Positions 25,382-33,313 of a stretch of DNA of 34,190 nucleotides are shown here, piece by piece (position 1 is the first letter of the stretch; every line of letters starts with the position of its first letter). The DNA lies in assembly GCA_913055635.1 (NCBI GenBank), contig CAJXLK010000040.1, positions 1 through 34,190 on the forward strand. Direction: 5' to 3'. Both the position numbers and the translations under genes were made by a program. The stretch comes from an uncultured Bacteroidota bacterium (lineage in GTDB: Bacteria; Bacteroidota; Bacteroidia; Bacteroidales; UBA12077). The notes below the pieces were generated by a model. That model was not told where the DNA came from. It ran no database searches and saw only the letters and a program-made list of their open reading frames with translations.

Positions 25382-25785
25382 TTTCCGTTCTTAATTTTAT
25401 TGATTTCATCCTGAATATTCAATGATTTGACCAGCAGAAGCCACATTAAAAACGGGATCACCACCACCAGTAAAACAATGTTAGCCAGCCCGTAATTGCC
25501 AGTAGCTCTCAACATATTAATAGCACCAAAATACAACCGATCGGTATAAGGGAAGAAGGGCTCGAGATATTTTACGTGATGTGCCTTACAGTAATTCGTA
25601 TTGTTATGACAAATCCAGGTGCATTGATCGTGTTTTTTTTGGATTGTATTCATGGCCGATACCCCGGCTACACTGTAGGGCTCTTCCTCAATGGTAGGTC
25701 TGACCGCTTCATTAATGAGCACCATCATTAAAAAAGGAAAAATCAAAATGGATATATTCCTGACAGCTCTTTTCGTGATTCGCAT
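25378..25785 (-). CDS. Small membrane protein with cysteine-rich periplasmic loop (135 aa)
   Basis: A 135-aa protein with an N-terminal membrane helix (NISILIFPFLMMVLI) and a second near the C-terminus (GLANIVLLVVVIPFLMWLLL). The loop between holds three cysteines and histidines (DQCTWICHNNTNYCKAHHV), a pattern that could bind metal or form disulfides. It is the first gene of a two-gene unit with the 71-aa membrane protein encoded downstream (4-bp overlap). No family is recognised. The intergenic 106 bp upstream would hold its promoter; I see no clear consensus. Confidence 0.65.
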   Translation of the reverse strand: MRITKRAVRNISILIFPFLMMVLINEAVRPTIEEEPYSVAGVSAMNTIQKKHDQCTWICHNNTNYCKAHHVKYLEPFFPYTDRLYFGAINMLRATGNYGLANIVLLVVVIPFLMWLLLVKSLNIQDEINKIKNGK

Positions 25786-25891
25786 AAAAATCTAATTTTT
25801 CTGTATGGGGGTTTCATCGCAAAATATTTTTATGCTTTTTATAACAAAGCTTCAAGAAAGGTGATCAATAAATATTTTCTGACCAAATTTT

Positions 25892-26635
25892 TTAAAGCTT
25901 TCCCTTTTCAAAAAACTGGTATACATGTTCGACATTGCTTTCGAGGCCCTCATTCAGGGTTCCTTCGAAGATCACCTTCCCCTCGTCGATAAAAACAATG
26001 CGGTCGGCAATCCTCAGTATACTGGAGACCTCGTGGGTGATGATCACAACCGAGATACCCATTTGTGCGCGCAGGTTCAATATCAATTTATCCAGGGAAG
26101 CCAGGGATATGGGGTCGAGGCCTGCCCCGGGTTCATCGCAGAAAAGCAGTGGGGGGTCCATGACGATGGCCCGGGCCAGGGCAGCTCTTTTCAACATCCC
26201 CCCACTTAACTGTGAAGGATAAAGGCCATAGGCGTTCGGTAAATTCACCAGCTGAAGTTTTGTCCATACGATGCGGCTTATCAGCTCATCATTCAGGTCG
26301 GTATGCTGCTCCAGGGGCAGGGCGATATTCTCACCCACTGTCAATGAGTTCAACAACCCGCCATTCTGATAAAAAACACCCATCCGGAGGTACATCTGTT
26401 TCTGATCCTTTTCTTCGAGCCCTGCCATATCATGGCCCAAAATATGGATGGACCCTTCCCGGGGCTCATAAAGTCCGAGCATATGCTTTAAAAGCACGGA
26501 TTTACCGGCCCCGCTGCCTCCCAAAATAACCGTTATGTCTTTTTCAAACACATCAAAAGAAACATCTGATAATATGTCTCTACCATTGAATGATGCAGAC
26601 AGGTTTCTTACTTGAATGATGTTGTTTTCCCTCAT
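25892..26635 (-). CDS. mlaF: MlaF-like ABC transporter ATPase
   Basis: A 247-aa ABC ATPase: Walker A GGSGAGKS at 39-46, Q-loop near 88, signature LSGGMLKRAALARAI, Walker B LLFCDEPGAGLDP, and H-switch VIITHEVSS. The GMLKR form of the signature and the GAGLDP loop are typical of the Mla/Ttg2A subfamily that moves phospholipids between the membranes. It is the last gene of the operon, 15 bp after the MlaE gene. Cytoplasmic, coupled to MlaE. No abnormal residue is visible. Confidence 0.93.
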   Translation of the reverse strand: MRENNIIQVRNLSASFNGRDILSDVSFDVFEKDITVILGGSGAGKSVLLKHMLGLYEPREGSIHILGHDMAGLEEKDQKQMYLRMGVFYQNGGLLNSLTVGENIALPLEQHTDLNDELISRIVWTKLQLVNLPNAYGLYPSQLSGGMLKRAALARAIVMDPPLLFCDEPGAGLDPISLASLDKLILNLRAQMGISVVIITHEVSSILRIADRIVFIDEGKVIFEGTLNEGLESNVEHVYQFFEKGKL

Positions 26636-26650
26636 TTGCCTGTTCCTGTT

Positions 26651-27766
26651 TTAATAAAACAGCAGTCCCATGATGCTGTCGGCAACCATAACCAGGGTAA
26701 TAGACACAACAACTGCCGTGGTGGTGACTTTCCCAACACCTTCGGCCCCCTCTTTTACCCGAAGCCCGTAAAAGCTGCCGGTAAGCACGATGATCACAGC
26801 AAAAACAAGGCTTTTGATGATGCCTATGAAAATATCCCGGTTATAGAGGGTCTCAGCCATCCGGTTGACAAATACCTGCGGGGTTATATCCAGGCTGACG
26901 AAGGCAATGAACATCCCGCCCAGTATGCCCATAATATCTGCAATAATTGTGAGGAAAGGCAAGGTGATGACACTGCCATGCATCTTGGGGACCACCACAA
27001 ACCTTACCGGCTGAAGCGCCATTGTCTTGAGGGCATCCAACTCGGAAGTCACCTTCATGGTGGCAATTTCCGCAGCAATAGCTGAACCGCTCCTGCCGGC
27101 CACCACGATGGCCGTAATCAAAGGGCCCATCTCACTCATCATGGCAATAACCGTCAGGTCAACTATGTATATATTGGCCCCGAAATTGCGCAGCTGAGCC
27201 GATGATTGCAAGGCCATGACCAGTCCGATGATGAAGGCTAACCCGGCTACAATCCATATGGCATTGACTCCGATTAAAACCGCCTGATTGTAAAATTCGC
27301 CCTTGCGCTGCCTTTTGGATTTAAATATATCCGAAATCGACCAATATACGACATTTGCCGTCAGTACAAGAAAGGAACTCATGTAATCCCTGACTATCCT
27401 TTCAAAACCCTCACCAATCTTCTCAAAGAAGGAAATCTTTCGCGAGCCCTCGAATACCATCGGATTATCAAGGGAGAAGATCTCCATCTTCCTTCGAATA
27501 TCCTCTTTTCCCCCGGTGTAATCGACTTCGAAGCCCTTATTGCCCATTTTCTCCTTCAAAAGATCAAGGGCGGCGACTCCTCCCGTGTCGATCAGCCCGA
27601 GTTCATCAAGGTTGATCTCCAGGCGCTCCTGGTCAAAGTCTTCTAAAAGCCTCATCGAATCCCTGATAAAAAACTCTGCATTGGATAGCACGAGGACATC
27701 CTTAATGAAAAGGGTATTCCCACTTAATTCCAAACCTGGTGGCCGTATTTCTTTTTTCCCTTTCAA
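26651..27766 (-). CDS. mlaE: MlaE-like permease with N-terminal STAS domain
   Basis: A 371-aa protein. Residues 1-110 form a STAS-like domain (ELSGNTLFIKDVLVLSNAEF, LDELGLIDTGGVAALDLLKE), the rest is the MlaE/DUF140 permease with five or six membrane helices and conserved segments GPLITAIVVAGRSGSAIAAEI and FYGLRVKEGAEGVG. In E. coli the STAS protein is the separate MlaB; here it is fused, as is frequent in Bacteroidota. It forms the membrane core of the Mla complex with MlaF and MlaD. A cluster of hairpins lies 36 bp upstream of its start, between it and the lipoprotein gene, and may uncouple its expression from the upstream genes. Confidence 0.92.
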   Translation of the reverse strand: MKGKKEIRPPGLELSGNTLFIKDVLVLSNAEFFIRDSMRLLEDFDQERLEINLDELGLIDTGGVAALDLLKEKMGNKGFEVDYTGGKEDIRRKMEIFSLDNPMVFEGSRKISFFEKIGEGFERIVRDYMSSFLVLTANVVYWSISDIFKSKRQRKGEFYNQAVLIGVNAIWIVAGLAFIIGLVMALQSSAQLRNFGANIYIVDLTVIAMMSEMGPLITAIVVAGRSGSAIAAEIATMKVTSELDALKTMALQPVRFVVVPKMHGSVITLPFLTIIADIMGILGGMFIAFVSLDITPQVFVNRMAETLYNRDIFIGIIKSLVFAVIIVLTGSFYGLRVKEGAEGVGKVTTTAVVVSITLVMVADSIMGLLFY

Positions 27767-27801
27767 GAGGCTTGTGATGAGTTTCCGGATTAAATCTTAG
27801 T

Positions 27802-27880
27802 ACCCCGCTTAGCGGGGTTGACTGAAAACCTGACCCCGCTTAGCGGGGTCTATTATATCACCCCGCTAAGCGGGTTTTTT
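27802..27880. repeat. Three GC-rich hairpins in the Mla operon
   Basis: Copies at 27802-27818 (ACCCCGCTTAGCGGGGT), 27832-27850 (the same with an extra G..C pair) and 27860-27875 (ACCCCGCTAAGCGGGT, one G short and with a TAA loop rather than TTA). The third is followed by TTTTTT on the plus strand, giving it the look of a plus-strand terminator. The cluster lies between the lipoprotein gene and mlaE, both transcribed leftwards. Confidence 0.88.
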
Positions 27881-28505
27881 AATCCCCCAACTGCTCTATT
27901 ATTTTCTGCGAGAACCGATCAAGTTCTTCATGGAAGATGTCACCCACCGTTTTGGCATATAAATTTAAATTTTTCCGGGGAAGTATTTCCTTACGGTCTG
28001 TCTGGCAGACTATTAGCGATTCATTCTCCCGGGTGTTGAGCAATGTAAACCTGAGCGAAAGATGAGCAGACATCTTTTTTTCCTTCTGAAGTACTTCCAG
28101 ATGCAACACCCTGGTTTCCAACCTGAAAGCAGGATCAATTTTCCAGTATCTGGTTGATGCCCCCTCAAAAACAGAAGCCTGCTTCATGTAATCTTCCACC
28201 AGTAAGGTCATCGATTCGCCCGGGCGCACGGCCCAATGATGATAACTGTAGTAAACGATCTCATGGCTTTCCTTTCTTTTGGCAATGGATTGGCTGGCAA
28301 ATGCCGGAGAAACTTCCACCGGTGCCACTTCACAATACCCATCAACAACAGGCTCCTTCTGAAAACTTAAAACCCCGATGCTGTCCGGTTTTTCAATGAG
28401 ATAATACTTGTTTGTGGGTTGTTTCTGGCTCATACAACCCATCAAGAGGCAACCGGTTAAGAAAAGAGTGCCCGTGAACAGTAAAAAGGCTTTGATCATG
28501 CGCAT
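27879..28505 (-). CDS. PqiC/ABC_trans_aux-like lipoprotein
   Basis: A 208-aa lipoprotein: signal MIKAFLLFTGTLFLTGC with lipobox LTGC, and further Cys residues a few positions on. The pattern NKYYLIEKPDS..., then EIVYYSYHHWAVRPGESMTLL, matches the auxiliary lipoprotein of MCE transporters (PqiC type), whose Y-S-x-x-x-W-A motif is recognisable. It would sit in the outer membrane, or on the periplasmic face, and assist lipid transport by the Mla/MCE complex. It starts 3 bp after the MCE gene stop. No truncation is seen. Confidence 0.78.
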   Translation of the reverse strand: MRMIKAFLLFTGTLFLTGCLLMGCMSQKQPTNKYYLIEKPDSIGVLSFQKEPVVDGYCEVAPVEVSPAFASQSIAKRKESHEIVYYSYHHWAVRPGESMTLLVEDYMKQASVFEGASTRYWKIDPAFRLETRVLHLEVLQKEKKMSAHLSLRFTLLNTRENESLIVCQTDRKEILPRKNLNLYAKTVGDIFHEELDRFSQKIIEQLGD

Positions 28506-28508
28506 TTT

Positions 28509-29513
28509 TTATGGATTTAATTTTTCATCAGGCGGGTTTTTGGTTTCAATGCCCCGGATCAAAACGGAAGGATTGTTATTGATCTTCATAGAAGCTTCAT
28601 TCAGATTTTCAAGGGTTAATTTCAGCAGATGCAAACTCTCGGAAAAATCCCGGCTGCTCCTGTTCAGGTCGTTGTCAATTTTGATCAGCAATTGCTGTGT
28701 TTGTTCCGTCGCCTTTGCAACATTGGCGATCAGTGATCTGATGTCCGCTTTTTTCATCTCAACCGAGACATCCCTTACATTGGCGAGTATATCATCAATG
28801 GTATCGCTGTGGACTTTGAGATGGATGGTTTTCATGGTAGTTTCAAGCAGCTGGCTGGAGGCATCCAGGCGTTCACTGATCTCTTTCATGGGGGCAATCG
28901 CATCACGAAGGTCCTGCCTGTTCTCGGTCACGATCGTATCGATTTTGACAACCGTTTTATTGGATTGTTCGGCCAGCATGGTGATCTGATCCACCAGCTC
29001 AGTGATTTTGTTCAAGTTCTCAGGCTGGGTGAACAATTGGAGGTTATTCAGCACTTTTTCAGCTTTCTGGGCGATGATCTCCGCCTTTCCGGTAATCTCC
29101 TGGGTGATTGATGAACCCGCCGGTATAAAGGAACCTGGCTCCAGCGACTTCGCCTCATTGCTGCCACCGCTGATCTCAATGGCTTTTAAACCGGTGATTC
29201 CCATGGAAGTGATGTCGGCGTGGGCATCTTCTTTAATAGGCGTGTCGGGGTTCAATGCAAGTTCAACAATCACTTTATTGACGTTCTGCGGGTCAATGGT
29301 GATATCCTGGATGGTGCCTACCTTGATGCCCATATATTTGACCGGGCTGCCCACTTCCAGGCCGCTAACGGAGACCCCTTCATAAGAGACATAATAGATG
29401 TCTTCCTTTTCAAAAAATTCCCTAGCCGTAAAATAACCGATCACTGCAAGGAGAAGGGTCAGGCTAACCAATAAAAAGATCCCCAAACGTATTTTCTGTG
29501 AACGATTTCTCAT
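28509..29513 (-). CDS. MCE (MlaD-like) lipid-binding protein
   Basis: A 334-aa protein with one N-terminal membrane helix (KIRLGIFLLVSLTLLLAVIGYF) and an MCE domain at about 38-120 (YYVSYEGVSVSGLEVGSPVKYMGIKVGTIQDI, with the GLxxGSPVxYxGIxVG core). The C-terminal ~200 residues are helical and would form the coiled bundle or tunnel. It is the substrate-binding component of the Mla-type transporter. It abuts the HMG-CoA-reductase-like gene with no spacer, and the lipoprotein gene follows after 3 bp, so all are co-transcribed. Confidence 0.93.
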   Translation of the reverse strand: MRNRSQKIRLGIFLLVSLTLLLAVIGYFTAREFFEKEDIYYVSYEGVSVSGLEVGSPVKYMGIKVGTIQDITIDPQNVNKVIVELALNPDTPIKEDAHADITSMGITGLKAIEISGGSNEAKSLEPGSFIPAGSSITQEITGKAEIIAQKAEKVLNNLQLFTQPENLNKITELVDQITMLAEQSNKTVVKIDTIVTENRQDLRDAIAPMKEISERLDASSQLLETTMKTIHLKVHSDTIDDILANVRDVSVEMKKADIRSLIANVAKATEQTQQLLIKIDNDLNRSSRDFSESLHLLKLTLENLNEASMKINNNPSVLIRGIETKNPPDEKLNP

Positions 29514-30677
29514 TTAACAACTGGCTGTAATAAGTGATGTGATTCCTCCGAAATTACTTGCCAAACCCACTGCAGCGGCAATTTTCATCAATTCTTTTAC
29601 CGAAGGATGCCCCAATATCTCAAGGGACCGGGATGCAAGGGGATGCCGCCGGGTTACTTCACTTTCAATACCCAGGGCAATGGGAATGGTGATGCGAAAG
29701 GTAAAGGTTCCATCGCTGACCTGGCAATCCGTAAGAGACTCAGGCTTCCCTTTGACGATGGAATAGGCATGCGAGCCTGCTTCCACTGCACGAAAATCAT
29801 TGCCTGTTGCCATCAATACGGCATCAATGCCATTCATGATCCCTTTGTTGTTGGTGACTGCCCTGGATACACTGTATTTGCCCACTTGTACGGCCTTTTG
29901 AAATTTCTCTGCAAACTGGCTCCCTTTCATGGACGAGTGAATCACACCCAGTGCATCAACCGGACATTCTACCTTCATGGTTACATAAGAACCCGGGGTA
30001 TAATTCGAGAGAACAGCCATCAGGATTTCCACCTTACCAGGTTCTTGCTGTTCGGCAGTGTCTTTAAATTCCCTGGCGGTTTTCTCCAGAAACGCATTGA
30101 TAAACCCTGCCCCCATTTCTTTTCCCGTTTCAAAAGAAAAACCAATAAGGTAATAGTGATCCATCTCCTTGGTCATATCCGACAACCATGTCTCTGATAT
30201 TTTCACACCCTGGTCAGACAGGTCTTTGGATATATTATACTTTTTATTTTTCAATGCTTCCATGAATGAATTGTAGAGCGATTCCAATCTGGAAGGATTG
30301 CCGGACCAGATCAGGTGTATGTAGCCCCTCTTGGCAGTGGCCAGGCCTTCGGTTTGAAAACCCCCGTGATCATACCAGAAAGCAGCGGCCCTGGAAGCTG
30401 CTTCTACCACCCCCCTTTCCTCGGTTACCATGGGAATGTGATAGGTATTCCCGTCAACAAGAAAGTTGGGGGCAACACCATAAGGCAAATGAAAATTGGT
30501 AATGGCATTTTCGCTGAGTTGTTCGAGCTTTTTCTGCAGGGAATCATTGCTGAGACGCCAGGCCTTCATATCCTGTTTGAAGCCATCAGGATTTTTTTGG
30601 TTTTGGGCAATCAGGCTCAATTTTTCTTCCCTGCTTAATATTGAGAATGCTTCATAATCGGAATCAATTTTTGTCAT
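29514..30677 (-). CDS. HMG-CoA reductase-like protein (class II fold, catalytic residues incomplete)
   Basis: A 387-aa protein with clear class II HMG-CoA reductase motifs: LPYGVAPNFLVDGNTYHIPM (64-83), EERGVVEAAS with the catalytic Glu (86/87), and TNNKGIMNGIDAVLMATGND with the catalytic Lys (K278). But the DAMG segment holding the catalytic Asp reads GKEMGAG (185-191), and the protein ends about 40 residues early, so the HARN-type C-terminus with the catalytic His is absent. Standard class II enzymes are about 430 aa. It may be a non-catalytic or re-purposed homologue. It is the first gene of the Mla operon (zero spacer to the MCE gene), an unusual context for this enzyme. Confidence 0.8.
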   Translation of the reverse strand: MTKIDSDYEAFSILSREEKLSLIAQNQKNPDGFKQDMKAWRLSNDSLQKKLEQLSENAITNFHLPYGVAPNFLVDGNTYHIPMVTEERGVVEAASRAAAFWYDHGGFQTEGLATAKRGYIHLIWSGNPSRLESLYNSFMEALKNKKYNISKDLSDQGVKISETWLSDMTKEMDHYYLIGFSFETGKEMGAGFINAFLEKTAREFKDTAEQQEPGKVEILMAVLSNYTPGSYVTMKVECPVDALGVIHSSMKGSQFAEKFQKAVQVGKYSVSRAVTNNKGIMNGIDAVLMATGNDFRAVEAGSHAYSIVKGKPESLTDCQVSDGTFTFRITIPIALGIESEVTRRHPLASRSLEILGHPSVKELMKIAAAVGLASNFGGITSLITASC

Positions 30678-30881
30678 AATGGTTTTGGTTTAATGTATGA
30701 AGATGCTTTATAAAGGGGGCTATATCAAAGCCTTTATATGAATGACTTTATGCCAAGGTCTTGATGTCAAAGCCTTTATATCAATGCACTTATGTCAATG
30801 CACTTGGCGGCTTCTATTGCTGATCAGCCGACAAGTGCTTGCATAAATTTATTCCCTGCCGTTAAGTCACTTCAAAGAAGA
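30678..30881. other. Intergenic region with direct repeats and a hairpin
   Basis: This 204-bp spacer upstream of the HMGR-like gene holds two copies of TCAAAGCCTTTATAT starting at 30725 and 30767 (period 42), with continuing similarity (ATGAATGACTTTATG versus CAATGCACTTATG). A strong stem-loop follows at 30800-30838. The operon promoter must lie here. I see no gene. Confidence 0.55.
30800..30838. terminator. Long stem-loop, terminator-like
   Basis: GCACTTGGCGGCT and AGCCGACAAGTGC form a 13-bp stem with one mismatch around a 13-nt loop. It lies 44 bp downstream of the acidic protein gene (minus strand). No U-run follows on either strand, so a Rho-independent role is uncertain. A regulatory role for the HMGR operon is an alternative. 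Confidence 0.45.
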
Positions 30882-31634
30882 CTATTCTTTCTGTTCTTCG
30901 ATCTTTCCGGACAGGTCAATGATCTTTTTATCGACTTCTTCCATCTGCTCCAACAGGGCCTGGACCTCTTCATCTTTGGTGAAATCGTTGGGTATGGCAT
31001 TGTCATTGTTTTTCATGGCCAGATACAATTTCATACCCAGCTGCGATCCCAGCTTTTTCTTTTCATTGTTGAGGGTTCTCATTTCGTACATATCCCGGTA
31101 CTTCTCTGCCAGCCCCTGGGCCCTGTTGACTGCATGTTTGGTCAATTCAGCCCCGGTTTTATAAGCTTCTGCCGATGTTTTTTTGATGGTACCGAAGATT
31201 TTTTCCGAATAAGAAGACAATTTTTCCCCGATCACTTTTGCTTCCTCATTGAGCACTTTGGAGCCTTCGGAAATATTTTCACCCGCTTCTTTCCAGAAAT
31301 CGTGACTTTCGGATTTCTCCCGGGTTTCTTTGTCTTCAGTTTGTTTCTCTTTGCTTTCGTCTTCTTTTTCGCTTTCTCCAGCGGATTGGCTTTTGGCTTT
31401 ATCGGTCGATTCTGAAAGAGTGCCTTTGCTACTTCCGGTTTTTGATTTTCCTGTTATTTGGGTCTTTTCACCGGTTCCTTTACTTGTCGACTCTTCCTGC
31501 GATTCATTCACTGTCGATGAGGTCGATTCAGGGGTTTGCTCTTCCTGCTGAGCATGTTTTTTTTCTTGCTCTTCACCGGTCGTATTATTTTTTTCTTCTT
31601 TTCCGGTGTTATTGGATGTGTTTTTGGCTGCCAT
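30882..31634 (-). CDS. Low-complexity acidic protein with helical C-terminus
   Basis: A 250-aa protein. Residues 1-105 are almost entirely S, T, E, K, Q and G (e.g. NNTGKEEKNNTTGEEQEKK), probably disordered. Residues 110-250 are helical and charged (SKVLNEEAKVIGEKLSSYSE, then ALLEQMEEVDKKIIDLSGKI), with a coiled-coil-like end. No signal peptide or membrane segment is seen and no family is recognised. It could be a stress or envelope-associated protein, as such tails are common, but this is speculation. The gene is clearly coding, given its length and codon pattern. Confidence 0.6.
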   Translation of the reverse strand: MAAKNTSNNTGKEEKNNTTGEEQEKKHAQQEEQTPESTSSTVNESQEESTSKGTGEKTQITGKSKTGSSKGTLSESTDKAKSQSAGESEKEDESKEKQTEDKETREKSESHDFWKEAGENISEGSKVLNEEAKVIGEKLSSYSEKIFGTIKKTSAEAYKTGAELTKHAVNRAQGLAEKYRDMYEMRTLNNEKKKLGSQLGMKLYLAMKNNDNAIPNDFTKDEEVQALLEQMEEVDKKIIDLSGKIEEQKE

Positions 31635-31775
31635 GATTCAATTGTTTTAAGGGTTAATATTCGTGTGATGATTTGCAAATCATTGGTTGGCTGATGAAAA
31701 CCGCATGCACGTTCTTTCACAATAAGGTGATAGATAAAACATGCGGATTCCATGGCGGTTGTTGTACTCCGGCGA

Positions 31776-33194
31776 TCACTGACTTAGCCTTGCTTTTTTT
31801 CTTCTCCTGCTGCCCAGATAATAGAGCAATCCCAAAACGGCCACTGCGGCAAGGACAATGATAAGGACCGTATTACGGGCTGTGCGGACATTTTTGGAAC
31901 GCCTGGCTTCCAGTTCGGCACGCTGCTGGGCGAGTTCCTGGCGATCTTCTGCAATTTCCTTTTGCAAAGCTTCAATGCGTTGCCTTTTGTTGCGGATTTC
32001 TTTTTCCAGGCTTTTCAGCATTTCTGAACCTTCCAGTTCTTCGCCCGATTCAGTTTTCTTAGGCTCAGATTCGCCGGATTGCGAAAGGAGTTTGGCCTCT
32101 CTCCGGGCAAGCTCGGCTTGCTCCTTCTCCAGGGCCGATTTATCAGATAGTATGTTAGACAACTCCTGGTTTTTGACGATTTCAATCTCGGTGTTCAGGG
32201 AGTCCAGGCGCTGGCTGATCTGCGATTTTTGCTCTGCCAGGGTGTTTTTCAGCGATTCAAGCTCCTCCTGCTGCTGCTTCAGGGTACTCATTTCACTGTT
32301 CAGCCGTTCCTGTTGTTCCTTGCTGAATTCAGTGATCATCTCATTCCTGCTGTATTCCTGCTCCATCATATTACGAAGCCTCTGTTTGAGTTGCTCCACG
32401 TTACTCATCCACTCTTGAATGGAAGCAATGGAATTCTCTGCAGTATTGATTTCATTCTGTTCATCTTCAATGTTACTATTGATCTCTTCGATCTTCAGAT
32501 TGATCTGTTCCAGCCGGGCATCGTCCTGCCCTTCTTTGAGGGCCTGGTTCCTTTGCCGCATATACTGATCCTTCTCCTTCTCCAACAAATCCATCTTTTG
32601 ATTGGAAAGTTTGATTTGCTGGCGGTGAATTTCAAGCTGGTTTTCCTTCATACGGGTTTCTTCCCCGAGTTCTTCGAGCCGGCTGTCGATCTCATCCACT
32701 CCTGTTACAAGTTTTTTCCGGGCTTGTTGTTGTTGTTCACTGACCTGTTTTTCCCGGGCCATGAGGGTGTCTCTCTTCATATCCAGACTGCTGATCCGGT
32801 TTTCAATGTCAGAGAGGCTGTCATTCATCCTGGTGAGTCGGGTCTGCATTGACTTTTTCCGCTCCTTCAGGCGTTCCATTTGCTCCTGCTTCCGGGTCTC
32901 TGCAAATTCTTCCTGACTCCGGGTAAGCTGGTCTATCTCTTCATTGATCTGATTTCTTTCAGCCATCAGTTTCTTTTGTTGCTCTTCCAGGGAATCTTTG
33001 ACAGCTGTAAGTTCATTGAATGTCTCTTCAACAGCTTCCTGCTGGTTTTCGAGGGCTTCAGATTGCTTCTGAATCAGCTTTTCTGCCTCCTCTTCGGACT
33101 GAGGGCTTTTACACCCGCCAATGCTAAAAATGGCTAAAGCAAGCACAATGGCCAGTCTGGTGATGAATCGTTTGTTTCCTTTTTGTGTTTTCAT
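31776..33194 (-). CDS. Coiled-coil lipoprotein with C-terminal membrane anchor
   Basis: About 472 aa from ATG 33194 (MKTQKGNKRF); ATG 33200 adds two residues. A lipoprotein signal with lipobox SIGGC is followed by some 400 residues of continuous Q/E/L-rich coiled coil. The C-terminus has one hydrophobic helix (TVLIIVLAAVAVLGLLYYLG) and a basic tail (SRRRKKARLSQ), which by the positive-inside rule would face the cytoplasm. So the protein appears tethered by lipid at one end and by a membrane helix at the other. It may bridge the periplasm between outer and inner membrane. No family is recognised. Confidence 0.78.
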   Translation of the reverse strand: MKTQKGNKRFITRLAIVLALAIFSIGGCKSPQSEEEAEKLIQKQSEALENQQEAVEETFNELTAVKDSLEEQQKKLMAERNQINEEIDQLTRSQEEFAETRKQEQMERLKERKKSMQTRLTRMNDSLSDIENRISSLDMKRDTLMAREKQVSEQQQQARKKLVTGVDEIDSRLEELGEETRMKENQLEIHRQQIKLSNQKMDLLEKEKDQYMRQRNQALKEGQDDARLEQINLKIEEINSNIEDEQNEINTAENSIASIQEWMSNVEQLKQRLRNMMEQEYSRNEMITEFSKEQQERLNSEMSTLKQQQEELESLKNTLAEQKSQISQRLDSLNTEIEIVKNQELSNILSDKSALEKEQAELARREAKLLSQSGESEPKKTESGEELEGSEMLKSLEKEIRNKRQRIEALQKEIAEDRQELAQQRAELEARRSKNVRTARNTVLIIVLAAVAVLGLLYYLGSRRRKKARLSQ

Positions 33195-33313
33195 GATCAC
33201 TAGCGATTTAATTGATTATAAAGATTGATTTGGTGTTACCAAAGCACGCATGACAGGATATTGGAGGCGAAAACTCAGCAATCTGTTTCCGTTGTGGGTA
33301 TGAGCCTGGATCC

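Noticed and set aside
27802-27880. A short CRISPR array.
   Set aside because: The repeats are 16-19 bp palindromes with unequal gaps of 13 and 9 bp, there are only three, and no cas gene is near.
29514-30677. Frameshift truncation of the HMGR-like gene at its 3' end.
   Set aside because: The MCE gene starts at the next base after the stop, leaving no room for a missing C-terminus, so the short form appears to be the native one.
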